Assembly: GCA_030522415.1 (NCBI GenBank)
Contig: CM060108.1
Span: 55,380,952-55,444,951, forward strand
Reading direction: 5' to 3'
Origin: Channallabes apus
Lineage: Eukaryota > Chordata > Actinopteri > Siluriformes > Clariidae
DNA length: 64,000 bases
Under the pieces are notes generated by a model. That model was not told the origin of the DNA and did no database searches. It saw only the letters and a program-made list of their open reading frames with translations. The translations under genes were made by a program, and so were the position numbers. Below, piece by piece: positions 43,104-55,343 of the stretch. Position 1 is the stretch's first letter. Each line of letters opens with the position of its first letter.

Positions 43104-44306
43104 GTGCCCAAGACCAACAAACCCTCATGCCTGAATGACTACCGGCCTGTTGCACTGACATCGATGGTCATGAAGGTATTTGAGGTTCTGCGAAAAAACA
43201 TCATCTCCTCCTCCATCCCCAGCTCCATAGATCCACTTCAGTTCGCCTACCGCCCCAACAGATCCACAGAGGATGCCATCTCCCACGTTCTGCACACCAC
43301 TCTCAGCCACGTGGACAAGAAGCAAGGTGTGAGATTGCTGTTTATAGATTGCAGCTCTGCTTTCAACACAATAGTGCCTCACAGACTGTTCACAAAGCTG
43401 AGAGATCTAAGACTTAACAAACGCTTGTGTGCCTGGGTGTTGGACTTCCTCTCGGACAGATCTCAAGCGGTGAGGGTGGGCAAGTGCTTCTCCAGCAGCA
43501 TCACCATCAACACAGGTGCTCCACAGGGATGTGTTCTCTCTCCACTGCTATACTCTCTTTACAATTCAGACTGTGTGGCCATGTTCAACTCCAACACCAT
43601 CGTTAAGTTTGCTGACGATACGGTGGTGTTGGGCGTCATCTCCAACAACGATGAGTCGGCCTACATAGATGAAGTGGAGAACCTGGCACTATGGTGTGAA
43701 GAAAACTGCCTCCGACTGAACGTCAGTAAGACGAAGGAGCTGGTGGTGGACTTCAGAAGGAGACAACAGGACCACAAACCCCTCATCATCAATGGAGCTC
43801 CAGTGGAGAGAGTGAGCAGCTTCAAGTACTTGGGCGTCCACATCTCCGAGGATCTGACTTGGACTGAGCATACCTGTGCTCAGGCGAAAAGGGCAAAGCA
43901 GCGTCTGTACCACCTGAGGCAGTTGAGGAAGTTTGGGGTTTCCCCTGCTGTCCTTAAGGCTTTCTACTCGGGTGCTGTTGAGAGCATCCTTACACAGAAC
44001 ATTTCATCCTGGTTTGGGAATAGCTGTGCACAGGACAGGAAAGCCCTCCAGAGAGTGATCCGGGCAGCTGAACGCTGCTGCAGGTTAACTCTCCCCTCCA
44101 TGCAGGACATCTACACCAGGAGATGTAAAACCAGGGTAGCTCGGATCATTAAGGACTTGTCGCACCCCAATAACGAACTGTTCAAACTTCTGCATTCAGG
44201 CAGAAGGTTCCGGGTCATTATGGCCAAAACGGAGAGACTCAGGAGGAGTTTTTATCCACAGGCGATTAGACTGCTCAACCATGATGGGCCACTCTCCCGT
44301 TCATAG
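43104..44306 (+). CDS. Rex1-like LINE copy B reverse transcriptase, open frame
   Basis: A 400-residue open frame covers the whole RT fingers and palm: NDYRPVALTSMVMKVFE, FAYRPNRSTEDAISHVL, motif A FIDCSSAFNTIVPH, GAPQGCVLSPLLYSLY, FADD (VKFADDTVVLG) and LNVSKTKELVVDF. The C-terminus is that of Rex1/CR1-like elements. The frame starts artificially after upstream stops (the first codon is not a real ATG context), so it is a fragment of a longer ORF2. Because the upstream frame is broken, the element is probably dead although the catalytic part is intact. Confidence 0.82.
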   Translation: MPKTNKPSCLNDYRPVALTSMVMKVFEVLRKNIISSSIPSSIDPLQFAYRPNRSTEDAISHVLHTTLSHVDKKQGVRLLFIDCSSAFNTIVPHRLFTKLRDLRLNKRLCAWVLDFLSDRSQAVRVGKCFSSSITINTGAPQGCVLSPLLYSLYNSDCVAMFNSNTIVKFADDTVVLGVISNNDESAYIDEVENLALWCEENCLRLNVSKTKELVVDFRRRQQDHKPLIINGAPVERVSSFKYLGVHISEDLTWTEHTCAQAKRAKQRLYHLRQLRKFGVSPAVLKAFYSGAVESILTQNISSWFGNSCAQDRKALQRVIRAAERCCRLTLPSMQDIYTRRCKTRVARIIKDLSHPNNELFKLLHSGRRFRVIMAKTERLRRSFYPQAIRLLNHDGPLSRS

Positions 44307-44632
44307 CACTGTACCAGTTCACCCACACACTGCTGTGCTGACATTGCACACTGCACTTTAGTCTGGACTATAAGCATTACTTGCACTACATTTTATCTTG
44401 CTCATATACACACTTTATTATTATGTTTACATTTGTACCTATTTTTTTTTTTTTGTAAATTTCTAAAGGAATATTTTTAATTGTTTCTATTTTTTTTTTT
44501 TTTTGTTTCAATTTCTATTTCTAGATTTCTTTTGTTTCTTCTGTCATTTGCACAAAGTAGGAGCGGTTCAGGATACATTTCACTGCGTGTTGTACTTGTA
44601 TAACTATGCATGTGACAAATAAAGAATCTTGA
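44307..44632 (+). other. Rex1-like LINE copy B 3'UTR and tail
   Basis: An AT-rich 3'UTR with T-runs ends CATGTGACAAATAAAGAATC then TTGAAT, joining intron sequence (TACAAAGAGGTGG). Confidence 0.85.
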
Positions 44633-45129
44633 ATACAAAGAGGTGGAGACAATCTAAACCACGCACAGTGTAGTAGAGGAGTCAGCCTGGTAACGGAGGT
44701 TCACCAGCCCTAATATCATCAGCATAACAGTGGCTTTCAAATGTATATGTGCTAATCTAATCATCCTGACAGTATCACCCAGACCTTCACATTATCATAG
44801 AGACAAAGGCCCAGCCTGACCTTGAGATTAGCATTCATATTGACTTTGGGACGCTACCCAGTGGTCAAGAAGTCCATAAAGACAAAAGGTTAATGTCTCA
44901 GACACCTGGACTATCAGACTTCATCTTCTTAGATTGTCACCATCTTTACCTCTAAATATGAAATCAAATGAACAGAACTCTTTCAGTTTATATACTATTA
45001 TGTTGGAAGCTAGATTTAACAGTAGCATCAAAAAACTATGGCACAAATTAAAATAAATAAATATACAAAAACAGTAAGGGTCCTACTACACACTTTTCTG
45101 AGTGAGTGTTATTGTTGTTTGATCTTTAG
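44633..45129. other. Intron 2 of the right-arm gene copy
   Basis: Matches left-arm intron 29639-30125 in reverse. No coding sequence. Confidence 0.7.
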
Positions 45130-45432
45130 CTGTGTGAGGACGTGAGAATGGAGACATCAGATGGAGGAATGTCCACATGGTCAGTAGTGAAGAAAGAGGA
45201 GCCGCTGGAGCTGAACATCAGCAGTCATGGAGGCGACCTGGACACCAAACCTGAAGACATGTCCATTAAAGAGGAAGATCCTGACAGTGATTATTCAGTC
45301 AGTATTCCTGATGCAGGCCTGGGAGTGTTTAATAATGGGCAGACTGTTCCAGTAAGTGCAAACCTCGGACCCCACCAGGGAGAGCTGGTGGATAGAGAAG
45401 AGGAACATGTGTACAGTGGCTACTCCTGGGGG
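45130..45432 (+). CDS. Zinc-finger-like gene, exon 3 (right-arm copy A)
   Basis: Acceptor GATCTTTAG ends at 45129 and donor GTGAGT starts at 45433. It is 303 nt, phase 0, fully open: acidic region with SVVKKEEPLELNISS and MSIKEEDPDSDYS. It differs from the left-arm copy at eight residues, so the arms are not identical here. The downstream intron runs to an RTE-like LINE at 45683, and no finger-bearing exon follows within the window. Confidence 0.72.
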
Positions 45433-45682
45433 GTGAGTTTGTTATAAATGTCTTATAATACTACATATTTTTTGAAAAGCAAAACGTCACCAAATAAGGA
45501 ACGTAACTCCTATGATGATGATCAGTTTATTTTTTCCAGTTATATGTGGAGACCCTGTAAACTAGAGTCATATGACCAAAGATATTATGATGATTTAGAT
45601 TTTTATATTCATCAATATTTGTTTATCAGTATACAACAATTAGTTCTGGCCAAGAAATGTGATTGGATGAGATGCGTTCCAC

Positions 45683-47476
45683 GTCTTTTGGCTGTTCCAT
45701 TTCAGGGGCCGGCACAGCGAATCATCTGCCTCCATCTAACCCTATCCTCTGCATCCTCTTCTCTCACACCAACTAACTTCATGTCCTCTCTCACTGTATC
45801 CATATATCTCCTCTTTGGTCTTCCTCTAGACCTCCTGCCTGGCAGTTCCAACCTCAGCATCCTTCTACCGATATATTCACCATCTCTCCTCTGAACATGT
45901 CCAAACCACCTCAATCTGGCCTCTCTGACTTTATCTCCAAAACATCTAACATGGGTTGTCCCTCTGATGAACTGGTTCTTGATCCTATCCATCCTTGTCA
46001 CTCCCAAGGAGAACCTCAACATCTTTGTAGCTCTGCTACCTCCAACTCTGCCTCCTGTCTTTTCTTCAGTGCCACGGTCTCTAAGCCGTAGAGCATCGCT
46101 GGTCTCACCACTGTCCTGTACACCTTTCCTTTCATTCTCGCTGATACCTTTACGTCTGCTCCGTGTATTCCGTCTTGCTGTGGCTAACCTTCATTCCTCT
46201 GCTTTCCAAAGCATATCTCCACCTCTCAATTTTCTTCCACCTGTTCCCTGCTCTCTCTACAATCTCTTCTTCTCAATCTCTCTCTCAATGTCATCTGCAA
46301 ACATCATAGTCCATGGAGACTCCTGTCTAACCTCATCTGTCATCCTGTCCATCACCAAAGCAAACAAAAAGGGGCTCAGAGCCGATCCTTGATGCAGATC
46401 CACCAACTCTTGTCACACCTACAGCACATCTCACCACTGTCTTACAGCTCTCATACATGTCCTGCACCACTTCTCTGCCACTCCAGCACAACAACACCAC
46501 AGCTCCTCTCTCGGCACCCTGTCGTATGCTTTCTCTAAATCTACAAACACACAATGTAATTCCCTATTACCTTCTCTGTACTTCTCCATCAGCATCCTCA
46601 AAGCAAATACTGCATCTGATGTACTCTTTCTAGGCATAAAACCATATTGCTGCTCACAAATGCTCACCTCTGCCCTTAACCTAGCTTCCACTACTCTTTC
46701 CCACAGCTTCATTGTATGGTTCATTAGCTTTATGCCTCTGTAATTGCCACAGATTTGCACATCTCTTTCGTTTCCCTCAATTAATCAACTCCTCAAAGTA
46801 CTCCTTCCATCTTCCCATCACCCTCCTGGCATCTGTCAGTACATTTCCATCTCTATCTTTAATCACTCTATCCTGCTGCACATCCTTCCCATCTCTATCT
46901 CTCTGCCTCTCCAACCTGTACAGATCCACCTCTCCCTCCTTACTGTCCAGCCTAGCATACAAGTCCTCATATGCTCTTTGTTTGGCATTTGCCACCTCTA
47001 CCTTCACCTTACGCTGCATCTCCATGTACTCCTGTCTACTCTCTTCAGTCCTCTCAGTGTCCCACTTTTTCTCATCTAGCCTCTTTCCCTGTATACACTC
47101 CTGGACTTCCTCGTTCCACCACCAAGTCTCCTTGTCCACTTTTTCCTTACCTGATGATACACCAAGTACCGTCCTACCTGTCTCCCTGATCACATTGGCT
47201 GTAGTTGTCCAGTCAGCTGAAAGCACCTCCTGACCACCCCTAGCCTGTCTCAACTCCACCCTGAAGACTACACAACATTCTTCCTTTCTCAGTTTCCACC
47301 ACTTTGTCCTCTGCTCTGCCCTTGTTCTCTTCACCTTCCTCACCACCAGGGTTATTTTTAACAACATCGACATGTAGTCCACCTGAGTGCTTCTGCCTCC
47401 ACTCTTATACGTCCCCCTATGTTCCTGCCTCTTCTGGAAGGAAGTATTTACTACTGCCATTTCCATCCTCTTTGAG
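45683..47476 (-). pseudogene. RTE-like LINE (right-arm copy), 5' part deleted
   Basis: The minus strand keeps the basic linker (47466-46777), RT start with CGNYRGIKLMNHTMKL and motif A VDLEKAYDRVP (46760-46431) and the C-terminal region (46022-45702). The segment around FADD is damaged near 46150-46330. The endonuclease is missing because a deletion joins 47476 to flanking DNA. Motif A reads VDLEKAYD here but VLEKAYD on the left, so the right arm retains the better residue. Confidence 0.82.
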
Positions 47477-47694
47477 TTGAGGTGGTGGGATGAGAAACAG
47501 TAAACATTTCCTTATAATGTAGATTGCAGGAGAGATGGAAAAGATGTTCAAGTGATTAAACTTGAAACATTGTAATTAAACAAATTCATAACCACAGTAT
47601 TAAAATTACAGTACAGATTTAGAGTTTAAATTAAAATCTTATTAGTATCGAATTTAAGCAACGTAAACGTTACCACAGTTTAGCATTTAGTCCA

Positions 47695-48115
47695 GTATGG
47701 ACATAAATGCTGTTCTCAGAGGGTCTTCTGGATTCTCAAAATGAATATTAAAATCTCCAGCAATTAACACTTTGTCTACAGAAACGACTAAGTTTGAGAT
47801 GAAATCTGCGAATTCACTAAGAAATTCAGAATACGACCCTGAGCTGACTATATTTGTAGCTATACTTTATATGTTACTATAGAGAACTTCAAATGAATGA
47901 AATTTATGTCCGTGTTTTTGAACAATGGTCAGATTATCATTATGAATAACTGTGACGCCTCCTCCTCTACCAGTTAACCGAGGCTGGTGTATGTAGCTGT
48001 ATCCAGGAGGACTAGGTTCATTTAGAGCTACATACTGATCCTGTTTAATCCAGGTTTCAGTTAAATAGAGTATATCAAACTCGCTTTTAACAATGGTCTT
48101 TGTCTCAAAGCAGCT
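47695..48115 (-). pseudogene. L2 endonuclease relic and 3' tip (right arm)
   Basis: Counterpart of left 25165-25610. It contains the GDFNIHF and LTETWIKQD coding regions in complement. The inverted segment seen at 25650-25740 is missing because of a deletion near 47690. Confidence 0.78.
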
Positions 48116-48127
48116 TCACAAAAATGA

Positions 48128-48547
48128 AGTTTCTTCCCGCAGGCGATAAGGTCTCTCAATCACACAATCACACCACAAACACAGGACTAATAACATCTTT
48201 TAAGCTCACAACACCGACTGGACAATCATGGACACATTCATACACACTTGCACTAAGTACTCATACATCTGGACAATTGCACATGTCACCTCCATGCATA
48301 CTTGCACAACCACTGTCACTTTAATCCTATATTTTTGCAATATTTTATTATGCCCTTATGCACAGTTAATTTTACTAGTTAAATTTATTTCTTTAGTATT
48401 TCCTTTTTATTGATTATTTATTTTACGTACAAGCTTTTATTTTCTTTTTTTAAGGTCACTGGCGGTCGTATAAAGCATTTCACTGCATATTATACTGTGT
48501 ATGATTGTGTATGTGACCAATAAAATTTGAATTTGATTTGAATTTGA
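48128..48547 (+). mobile_element. 5'-truncated Rex1-like LINE 3' end, right arm only
   Basis: Ends with GCATTTCACTGCATATTATA, then GTGACCAATAAAATTTGAAT and a (TTGAAT)-like tail. The left arm reads continuously at 25150-25165, giving the empty site. Confidence 0.75.
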
Positions 48548-48549
48548 AA

Positions 48550-48850
48550 GAAATTTAAAAAGTATTGAGATGCAGCCTTGGTCTGAAGCTAAAAACAAGT
48601 CATTTGCAATCTTAAATAGTGCAGTTTCTCTACTATGATGAGGGCTGAAACCTGATTGAAATTCTTCGAGGATATAGTTTTCCTGCAAGAATGTGCATAT
48701 TTGAGCTGATGCTACCTTTTCTAATATTTTTTATATAAACGGAAGGTTTAAAATCCGTTTGTAATTTATTTCATTCAGGTCTAAATGAGATTTTTTAAGA
48801 AGAGGCTTAATAAATGCCAACTTGAAAGGTTTAGGGACATGACCTATGTA
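48550..48850 (-). pseudogene. L2-clade RT relic (right arm)
   Basis: Counterpart of left 24652-25140 without the SINE; encodes [19 protein letters not shown] on the minus strand. Confidence 0.75.
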
Positions 48851-49337
48851 GATATAATGAGGAAATGCAGTAGGCTGTTATGATCATCATAATTTTCTTT
48901 AATAATAATGACCCCCGTTGTGCTGTACCACCGCTGGCAAAACCTTATGAAATACAAGTGAAACATTAAATGAATTTAAAATCACAGTACTAAAATTACA
49001 GTACAGATTTAGAATTGAAATTAAATATAGGTGTTTATTTGCATCGAATGTAAGCAAAGTAAATGTTAACACAGTGAACCTTTTATATTTTATCATGTGT
49101 AACACTCGTGTCGCCAGAAAACAGTTAATTCTTTGTACAAATAAAATGATGAGCTACCATCACTGTAGTATTTCTTCGATACAACATATTATGACTTAAT
49201 TATATTTTAGAACTGTGGTGATGAAAATGTCACTTTGCGCCACATGGCGGTCATTTCACAAATGACTTTAAAATGCAACTGATTTATTTTGGCCGCTGTC
49301 GATTTGCCGTGGTGGTAATAGGTATTCTGTTGACTAT
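48851..49337. other. Non-coding DNA matching left arm 24220-24650
   Basis: Also holds about 120 bp (49217-49337) not found in the left arm. No gene. Confidence 0.6.
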
Positions 49338-50018
49338 TCAATTCAATTCAGTTTTATTTGTATAGCGCTTTTAACAATTGACATTGTCTCAAAACAGCTT
49401 TACACAATCAAAAGAATTATTTAAGTTTGTATGGAATGTGAATGTGTATGAATCAAAATGTTCAGATATTCCCTGGTGAGCAAGCCCGAGGGCGACAGTG
49501 GCAAGGAAAAACTCCCTGAGACGGTAATAGGAAGAAACCTTGAGAGGAACCAGACTCGACAGGGAACCCATCCTCATCTGGGTGAAACAGATAGCAGGAA
49601 ATGATCTGCATTTATACAGTGTTAGGTTCAGCTATAATAGTTGATGTTAATTGATGTTATAATACTTGATGTAAAATGGAGTCCAGTAGTTATTGGAGAC
49701 TCAGATAGACTTGTAGAAAGTTCCAGTCCTGAACTATCGAATTGTCAAGTCCTCAGAGAAACAGCTGACCACACCAGTCGAGGCCAGAACCATCTTCTAA
49801 GTAGATAGAATCATCCCCAGACACACGGGGCATCCATGCGATGAGACCTCCAACCAGAAACCGGGCACCAGGATGGATCAGACGGGTCCGGAGGGCAGAG
49901 GGAGTCTGGATCACTGGCAGCTCAGGAACCACATGTGTAGCTCGACAGAGAGAGAGAGAGAAAGAGTGAAAGGGGGAGACAGGGGGAGAGAGGAAAGAGA
50001 AAGAGGCGGAGGAAGAGA
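49338..50018 (-). mobile_element. Short L2 3'-end copy
   Basis: 3' tail at 49338; 5' truncation within the polypurine (complement polypyrimidine) tract at 50018, immediately followed by the tail of the next L2. The frame at 49389-49577 is only the conserved 3' core. Confidence 0.88.
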
Positions 50019-51021
50019 ATTCAATTCAGTTTTATTTGTATAGCGCTTTTAACAATTGACATTGTCTCAAAACAGCTTTACACAATCAAAAGAATTATTT
50101 AAGTTTGTATGGAATGTGAATGTGTATGAATCAAAATGTTCAGATATTCCCTGGCGAGCAAGCCCGAGGGCGACAGTGGCAAGGAAAAACTCCCTGAGAC
50201 GGTAATAGGAAGAAACCTTGAGAGGAACCAGACTCGACAGGGAACCCATCCTCATCTGGGTGAAACAGATAGCAGGAAATGATCTGCATTTATACAGTGT
50301 TAGGTTCAGCTATAATAGTTGATGTTAATTGATGTTATAATACTTGATGTAAAATGGAGTCCAGTAGTTATTGGAGACTCAGATAGACTTGTAGAAAGTT
50401 CCAGTCCTGAACTATCGAATTGTCAAGTCCTCAGAGAAACAGCTGACCACACCAGTCGAGGCCAGAACCATCTTCTAAGTATAGAGAATCATCCCCAGAC
50501 ACCAGACGCATCCTAAAGAGACACACGGGGCATCCATGCGATGAGACCTCCAACCAGAAACCGGGCACCAGGATGGATCAGACGGGTCCGGAGGGCAGAG
50601 GGAGTCTGGATCACTGGCAGCTCAGGAACCACATGTGTAGCTCGACAGAGAGAGAGAGAGAAAGAGTGAAAGGGGGAGACAGGGGGAGAGAGGAAAGAGA
50701 AAGAGGGGGAGGAAGAGAAGAGGAGGAGAGATTGCAATTAGGTATGGTCACAGTCACAATGTCTAATGTGAATGTATATTTACTGTAGAGTGCAAGCAGG
50801 GACTCCGGCAGGACTAACTATGACAGCATAACTAAAAGGGAGAGCCAGAAGGAAACACAAACATGAGGGCTCCCTGAGATGTAAAGCAAACAATCACCTC
50901 ACCGTCAACAAACCTGAGTGATCAAATGAGACTGAGGAAGACAGCATCTAAACATACCAGTTCACCATAATACTCTACGTCCATGAGTCCCCCAGATCTG
51001 CTCCTTTACCTTATGGCAAAT

Positions 51022-53862
51022 CTATTCATAAAATGCTTGGTTAAATAAATAGGTTTTGAGCCTAGACTTAAACACTGAGACTGTGTCTGAGTCCCGAACA
51101 CTATTTGGAAGACTATTCCATAATTTTGGGGCTTTGTAAGAAAAAGCTCTGCCCCCAGCTGTAGTTTTCATAATACGCGGTACTGATAAGCAGCCTGCAT
51201 CCTTTGACCGAAGTAGGCGTGGCGGATCGTAAGACACTAGCAGTTCGCTCAGATACTGCGGCGCGAGACCATTTAATGCCTTATATGTCAAGAGTAGTAT
51301 TTTAAAATCAATGCGAAATTTCACAGGGAGCCAATGCAGTGAAGATAGGATAGGGGTGATGTGCTCATATCTTCTGGTTCTAGTGAGGACTCTCGCTGCT
51401 GCATTTTGGACTAGCTGAAGCTTGTTTATGCACCTAACTGAACAACCAGACAGTAAGGCATTACAATAGGCCAACCTAGAAGTGATAAAAGCATGAACTA
51501 GTTTTTCTGCATCATTTAGCGACAATATATTTCTTATTTTGGCGATATTTCTAAGGTGAAAGAATCCTATCCTGGTGATATTATCTACATGAGCTTCAAA
51601 TGAAAGGCTGGAATCTATAATCACGCCAAGGTCTTTTACTGTTGCACTTGACGGAACAGAAAGGCCATCTAAAGTTACGGTGTCATCTAAGATTTTACTT
51701 CTAGCTGTATGCGGTCCAATGACTAGAACTTCTGTCTTATCCGGATTAAGCAGAAGGAAGTTAATTAGCATCCAATTTCTTATGTCATGAACACATTGCT
51801 CAACTTTAGTAAGATGGTTTTTCTCATCAGGTTTTGTTGAGACGTATAGCTGTGTGTCGTCAGCATAACAATGAAAACTAATACCATGCTTACGGATTAT
51901 GTTGCCCAGAGGAAGCATGTAAAGGGAAAAAAGCAGTGGGCCTAAAACTGAACCCTGCGGAACGCCAAACTCCACTAGAGAACATGCAGAATAATCACCA
52001 TTTAAGTCTACATACTGATAACGATCGGTCAAATAGGATCTGAGCCAGGAGAGGGTTGTACCCTTAATTCCTACTAAATTTTCTAATCTGTGAAGAAGAA
52101 TAGCATGATCAATAGTGTCAGAAGCTGCACTGAGGTCGAGTAATACAAGCATAGTTACACAACCCTGATCAGAGGCCAATAGGAGGTCATTTACTACTTT
52201 AACGAGTGCTGTTTCTGTGCTGTGATGAGGCCTAAATCCTGACTGATACAGTTCATGTATGCCATTTCTATGTAGATATGAGCATAGCTGCTCCGCTACT
52301 ATCTTTTCCAGAATCTTAGAGATAAAGGGGAGGTTTGATATTGGCCTGTAATTGGACAGCTGACAGGGGTCGAGGTCAGGTTTCTTAATTATTGGTTTAA
52401 TAACTGCTACTTTAAAAGATTTTGGAACATAACCAATGCTGAGTGAGGAATTAATTATTCTCAACATCGGTTCTGTTATTACTGGTACTATCTGTTTAAG
52501 AAAATGTGTCGGTATAGGATCGAATATACAGGTTGATGAATTTGCAGAAGAGATGAGTGAAATTAGTTCATTCTCTTCAAGAGGAGTAAAGTATTCTAGG
52601 TTTGAATCTGACATGGCTAGGTTAACATTTGTATCAATTACATTGTTTGGTTTCAAAGCCTCAATTTTATGCCTGATATTTACAATTTTATTATTAAAAA
52701 AGTTCATGAAGTCCTCACTATTGCATGATGTTGTTGTGGAGATTTCTGTAGTGGTCTTATTTCTGGTTAATTTGGCTACGGTATTAAATAAAAATCTAGG
52801 ATTATTTTTATTTTCTTCTATAAGAGTGGAGAGATACGTTGATCTAGCTACACTAAGAGCTTTCCTATAGTTCAGGATGCTCTCTTTCCATGCTATTTGA
52901 AATACCAATAATTTAGTTTGACGCCATTTACGCTCTAATTTCCGAGCAGTCTGTTTTAAAGTGCGCGTGTGATCGTTATACCAGGGAGCGAGTTTCTTAT
53001 CTCTAATAATTTTTCTTTTAGCTGGAGCTACATTATCTAAGGTACAGCGAAGTGTCGACTCTAAATATTCAGTCGCCTGATCAAGTTCTGTGGGGTCAGA
53101 CGGTGGCCTAATCGAAGTTGGTAACTCTGGGAGATTACTGATAAAACTCTGTGTGGTAGTTGATGTGAATGTACGTTTAATACTGTAGCGCGGTGCTGTG
53201 CGTACATTATCACTGTGACACACTTGAATGGAGACAAGATAGTGATCTGAGATAATTTCAGACAGTGGAATTGTGAATACATTTCTTATAATTAATCCGA
53301 AGAATATTACTAAATCTAAAGTGTGACCTGCTTTATGAGTGGGTCCTACTACACACTGATTTACACCTACGGAGTCCAGTATGGATATAAGTGCTGTTCT
53401 CAGAGGGTCTTCTGGATTCTCAAAGTGAATGTTAAAATCTCCAGCAATTAACACTTTGTCTACAGAAACGACCAGGTCTGAGATGAAATCCGCAAATTCA
53501 CTAAGAAATTCAGAATACGGCCCTGGAGGTCTGTAAATTATAATTAGTGGAATCGACTGAGCTGATTTAATATACTTAAATACACTTATGTTACTATAGA
53601 GAATTTCAAATGAGTTAAATTTGTGTCCGTGTTTTTGTACGATAGACAGATTATCATTATGAATAACTGCGACGCCTCCTCCTCTACCAGTTAACCGAGG
53701 CTGGTGTATGTAGCTGTATCCAGGAGGACTAGCTTCATTTAGAGCTACATACTCATCCTGTTTAACCCATGTTTCAGTTAAACAGAGTATATCAAACGCC
53801 TGATCTGTGATAATTTCATTAACAATAACTGCTTTTGATGCGAGAGATCTAATATTTAACAA
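51022..53862 (-). CDS. L2 ORF2, nearly complete
   Basis: A 946-residue open frame begins at a TTG only because a 4-base deletion near 53950 breaks the segment upstream. As in the full-length copy, no ATG occurs before the FMNFF segment, past the endonuclease. Endonuclease motifs LCLTETW, YRPPGP, GDFNIHF, SDHYL and RT motifs [11 protein letters not shown] and YADD are intact. One substitution changes DLSAAFD to DLSAASD in motif A, next to the catalytic Asp, and may weaken activity. About 98% similar to the intact copy at 1142-4114. Confidence 0.88.
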   Translation of the reverse strand: MLNIRSLASKAVIVNEIITDQAFDILCLTETWVKQDEYVALNEASPPGYSYIHQPRLTGRGGGVAVIHNDNLSIVQKHGHKFNSFEILYSNISVFKYIKSAQSIPLIIIYRPPGPYSEFLSEFADFISDLVVSVDKVLIAGDFNIHFENPEDPLRTALISILDSVGVNQCVVGPTHKAGHTLDLVIFFGLIIRNVFTIPLSEIISDHYLVSIQVCHSDNVRTAPRYSIKRTFTSTTTQSFISNLPELPTSIRPPSDPTELDQATEYLESTLRCTLDNVAPAKRKIIRDKKLAPWYNDHTRTLKQTARKLERKWRQTKLLVFQIAWKESILNYRKALSVARSTYLSTLIEENKNNPRFLFNTVAKLTRNKTTTEISTTTSCNSEDFMNFFNNKIVNIRHKIEALKPNNVIDTNVNLAMSDSNLEYFTPLEENELISLISSANSSTCIFDPIPTHFLKQIVPVITEPMLRIINSSLSIGYVPKSFKVAVIKPIIKKPDLDPCQLSNYRPISNLPFISKILEKIVAEQLCSYLHRNGIHELYQSGFRPHHSTETALVKVVNDLLLASDQGCVTMLVLLDLSAASDTIDHAILLHRLENLVGIKGTTLSWLRSYLTDRYQYVDLNGDYSACSLVEFGVPQGSVLGPLLFSLYMLPLGNIIRKHGISFHCYADDTQLYVSTKPDEKNHLTKVEQCVHDIRNWMLINFLLLNPDKTEVLVIGPHTARSKILDDTVTLDGLSVPSSATVKDLGVIIDSSLSFEAHVDNITRIGFFHLRNIAKIRNILSLNDAEKLVHAFITSRLAYCNALLSGCSVRCINKLQLVQNAAARVLTRTRRYEHITPILSSLHWLPVKFRIDFKILLLTYKALNGLAPQYLSELLVSYDPPRLLRSKDAGCLSVPRIMKTTAGGRAFSYKAPKLWNSLPNSVRDSDTVSVFKSRLKTYLFNQAFYE

Positions 53863-54086
53863 TCCTATCTTCAGATCAGAGGTGCCGGCTGCGCATTCAG
53901 TATGATCTGAGTTTGTGGTCTTTATGTTAATTAAATTATTGAAACAGACTGAGTCTTTCTACATTTTTGCTTAGATCGGGGAACAGACACAGTCTCAATA
54001 AGGTGAACCCTGAGTGACGATTCTATGCAGCTAGCAGACGGTTGGTTTAGCCTGTCTGTCTGCTCCCTGGCCTGGGCTCTGGATTG

Positions 54087-54929
54087 TCACCGATTAACTA
54101 GACCTCTACTGAGACTATGAGCTATACTACAGGAAATGAGAGCAGCACCTTCCCGAGTGGGATGGACACCGTCCCGCCCTAACAGGCCAGCTTTGCCCTC
54201 AAAGGTCTTCCAATTATCTATGTAGCCCACATTATTTTCGGAGCACCACCTGGACATCCAGCGGTTCAGCGACCATAACCTGCTGTAAGCTATGTCGCCA
54301 CGTCTCATTGGGATGGGACCAGAGCATACTACTTCATCGGACATCGCCTTCGCTAATTTAAACACCTCCTGTAAAGTTACTCTTACTAACCTCTGACTGA
54401 CGAAGGCGTATATCATTAGCTCCAGCATGTACCACTATCTTAGAGAACCTGTGCTGTCCTAGAGCCCTGAGATTACCTGCTATGTCCGGTGCTCTGGCTC
54501 CCGGGATACACCTAACCACTGCCGCTGGCGCCCCTAAAGGTCTAGCTAATCTCACGTGCCTCAGTATAGAGTCTCCTATAACCAGAGCTCTTTCAGGTTT
54601 CTCAGCGGGTGCAGCACTGAGGAGAGCAAACCTGTTGGACACGTGAGGCGCAGAGGAGGTGTGCTCCGGTGGGCTAGCCTTAGCGTTAGCTTTGGCTGAA
54701 CGAGTATGCCGCCGAGTTGTCACCCACTCGCCCCGCTGTGAGGGCTCTAATGCCGGAGTCGGGGGCTGATTATCTCCGCCTGTGGCACCCAGACTGTCCG
54801 CTACAGGAATAACGCTGCTCTCACACTGTCTAACTCTCTCTAAAGTCTGGATGCGCTCCTCTAACGCTGAAATCTTCTCCGTCAGAGTGCTCACTAACAC
54901 ACACCTATCACAAATAAAGTTATCACTAC
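54087..54929 (-). pseudogene. L2 ORF1 with a frameshift
   Basis: 54900-54358 carries the coiled coil and the GDS/GAND esterase half. One extra base near 54366 shifts the frame, and 54428-54087 carries the rest including DGVHP. The TGA (54087-54089) is again followed by CAA TCC in frame with ORF2 codons. The zinc knuckle is lost by truncation at 54929. Confidence 0.85.
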
Positions 54930-55343
54930 CTACTGTGAGCTATTGATCATTGAGACAATTGGTGTGTTTTTTTTTTTCCTTTCAAAGGTAATCCAAGGCA
55001 TCATTTCACAGACAGATAAATTCATAAAACCGTCCCTGTTCTTGATATGGAATCACTGATGAACATCTTTGGATTCACACATTAAAAGAAAGACACATTG
55101 ACGCCATTGGGAGTGTGCATTATTTCCGTCCACATGTTGTCTGACATTTTAAGCGCACAAAGTAATACTAATAAACACTATGCTGCCCTGCAAAGGCTAC
55201 ATTAAATCGCTAGAATGTGAAACTGAGAAAAATTTATTTAAGGATTTTCAGTTAAATCAGAAATTACCCTTTATCCCATTAAAAAAAATTTACAATACTT
55301 AACCACATGCAGATTTTAACATGTATGCTTTATCCTAATATAG

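Larger units (their letters stand above)
50019..54929 (-). mobile_element. Near-complete L2 copy, head-to-tail with a shorter L2
   Basis: Lacks only the leader and about the first 30 codons of ORF1. It is joined directly to the 49338-50018 copy, in the same orientation. Confidence 0.9.

Noticed and set aside
46712..47233. Plus-strand 173-codon Ser/Leu-rich frame, also at 27541-28062 on the minus strand.
   Set aside because: It is the antisense of the RTE linker and RT coding region.
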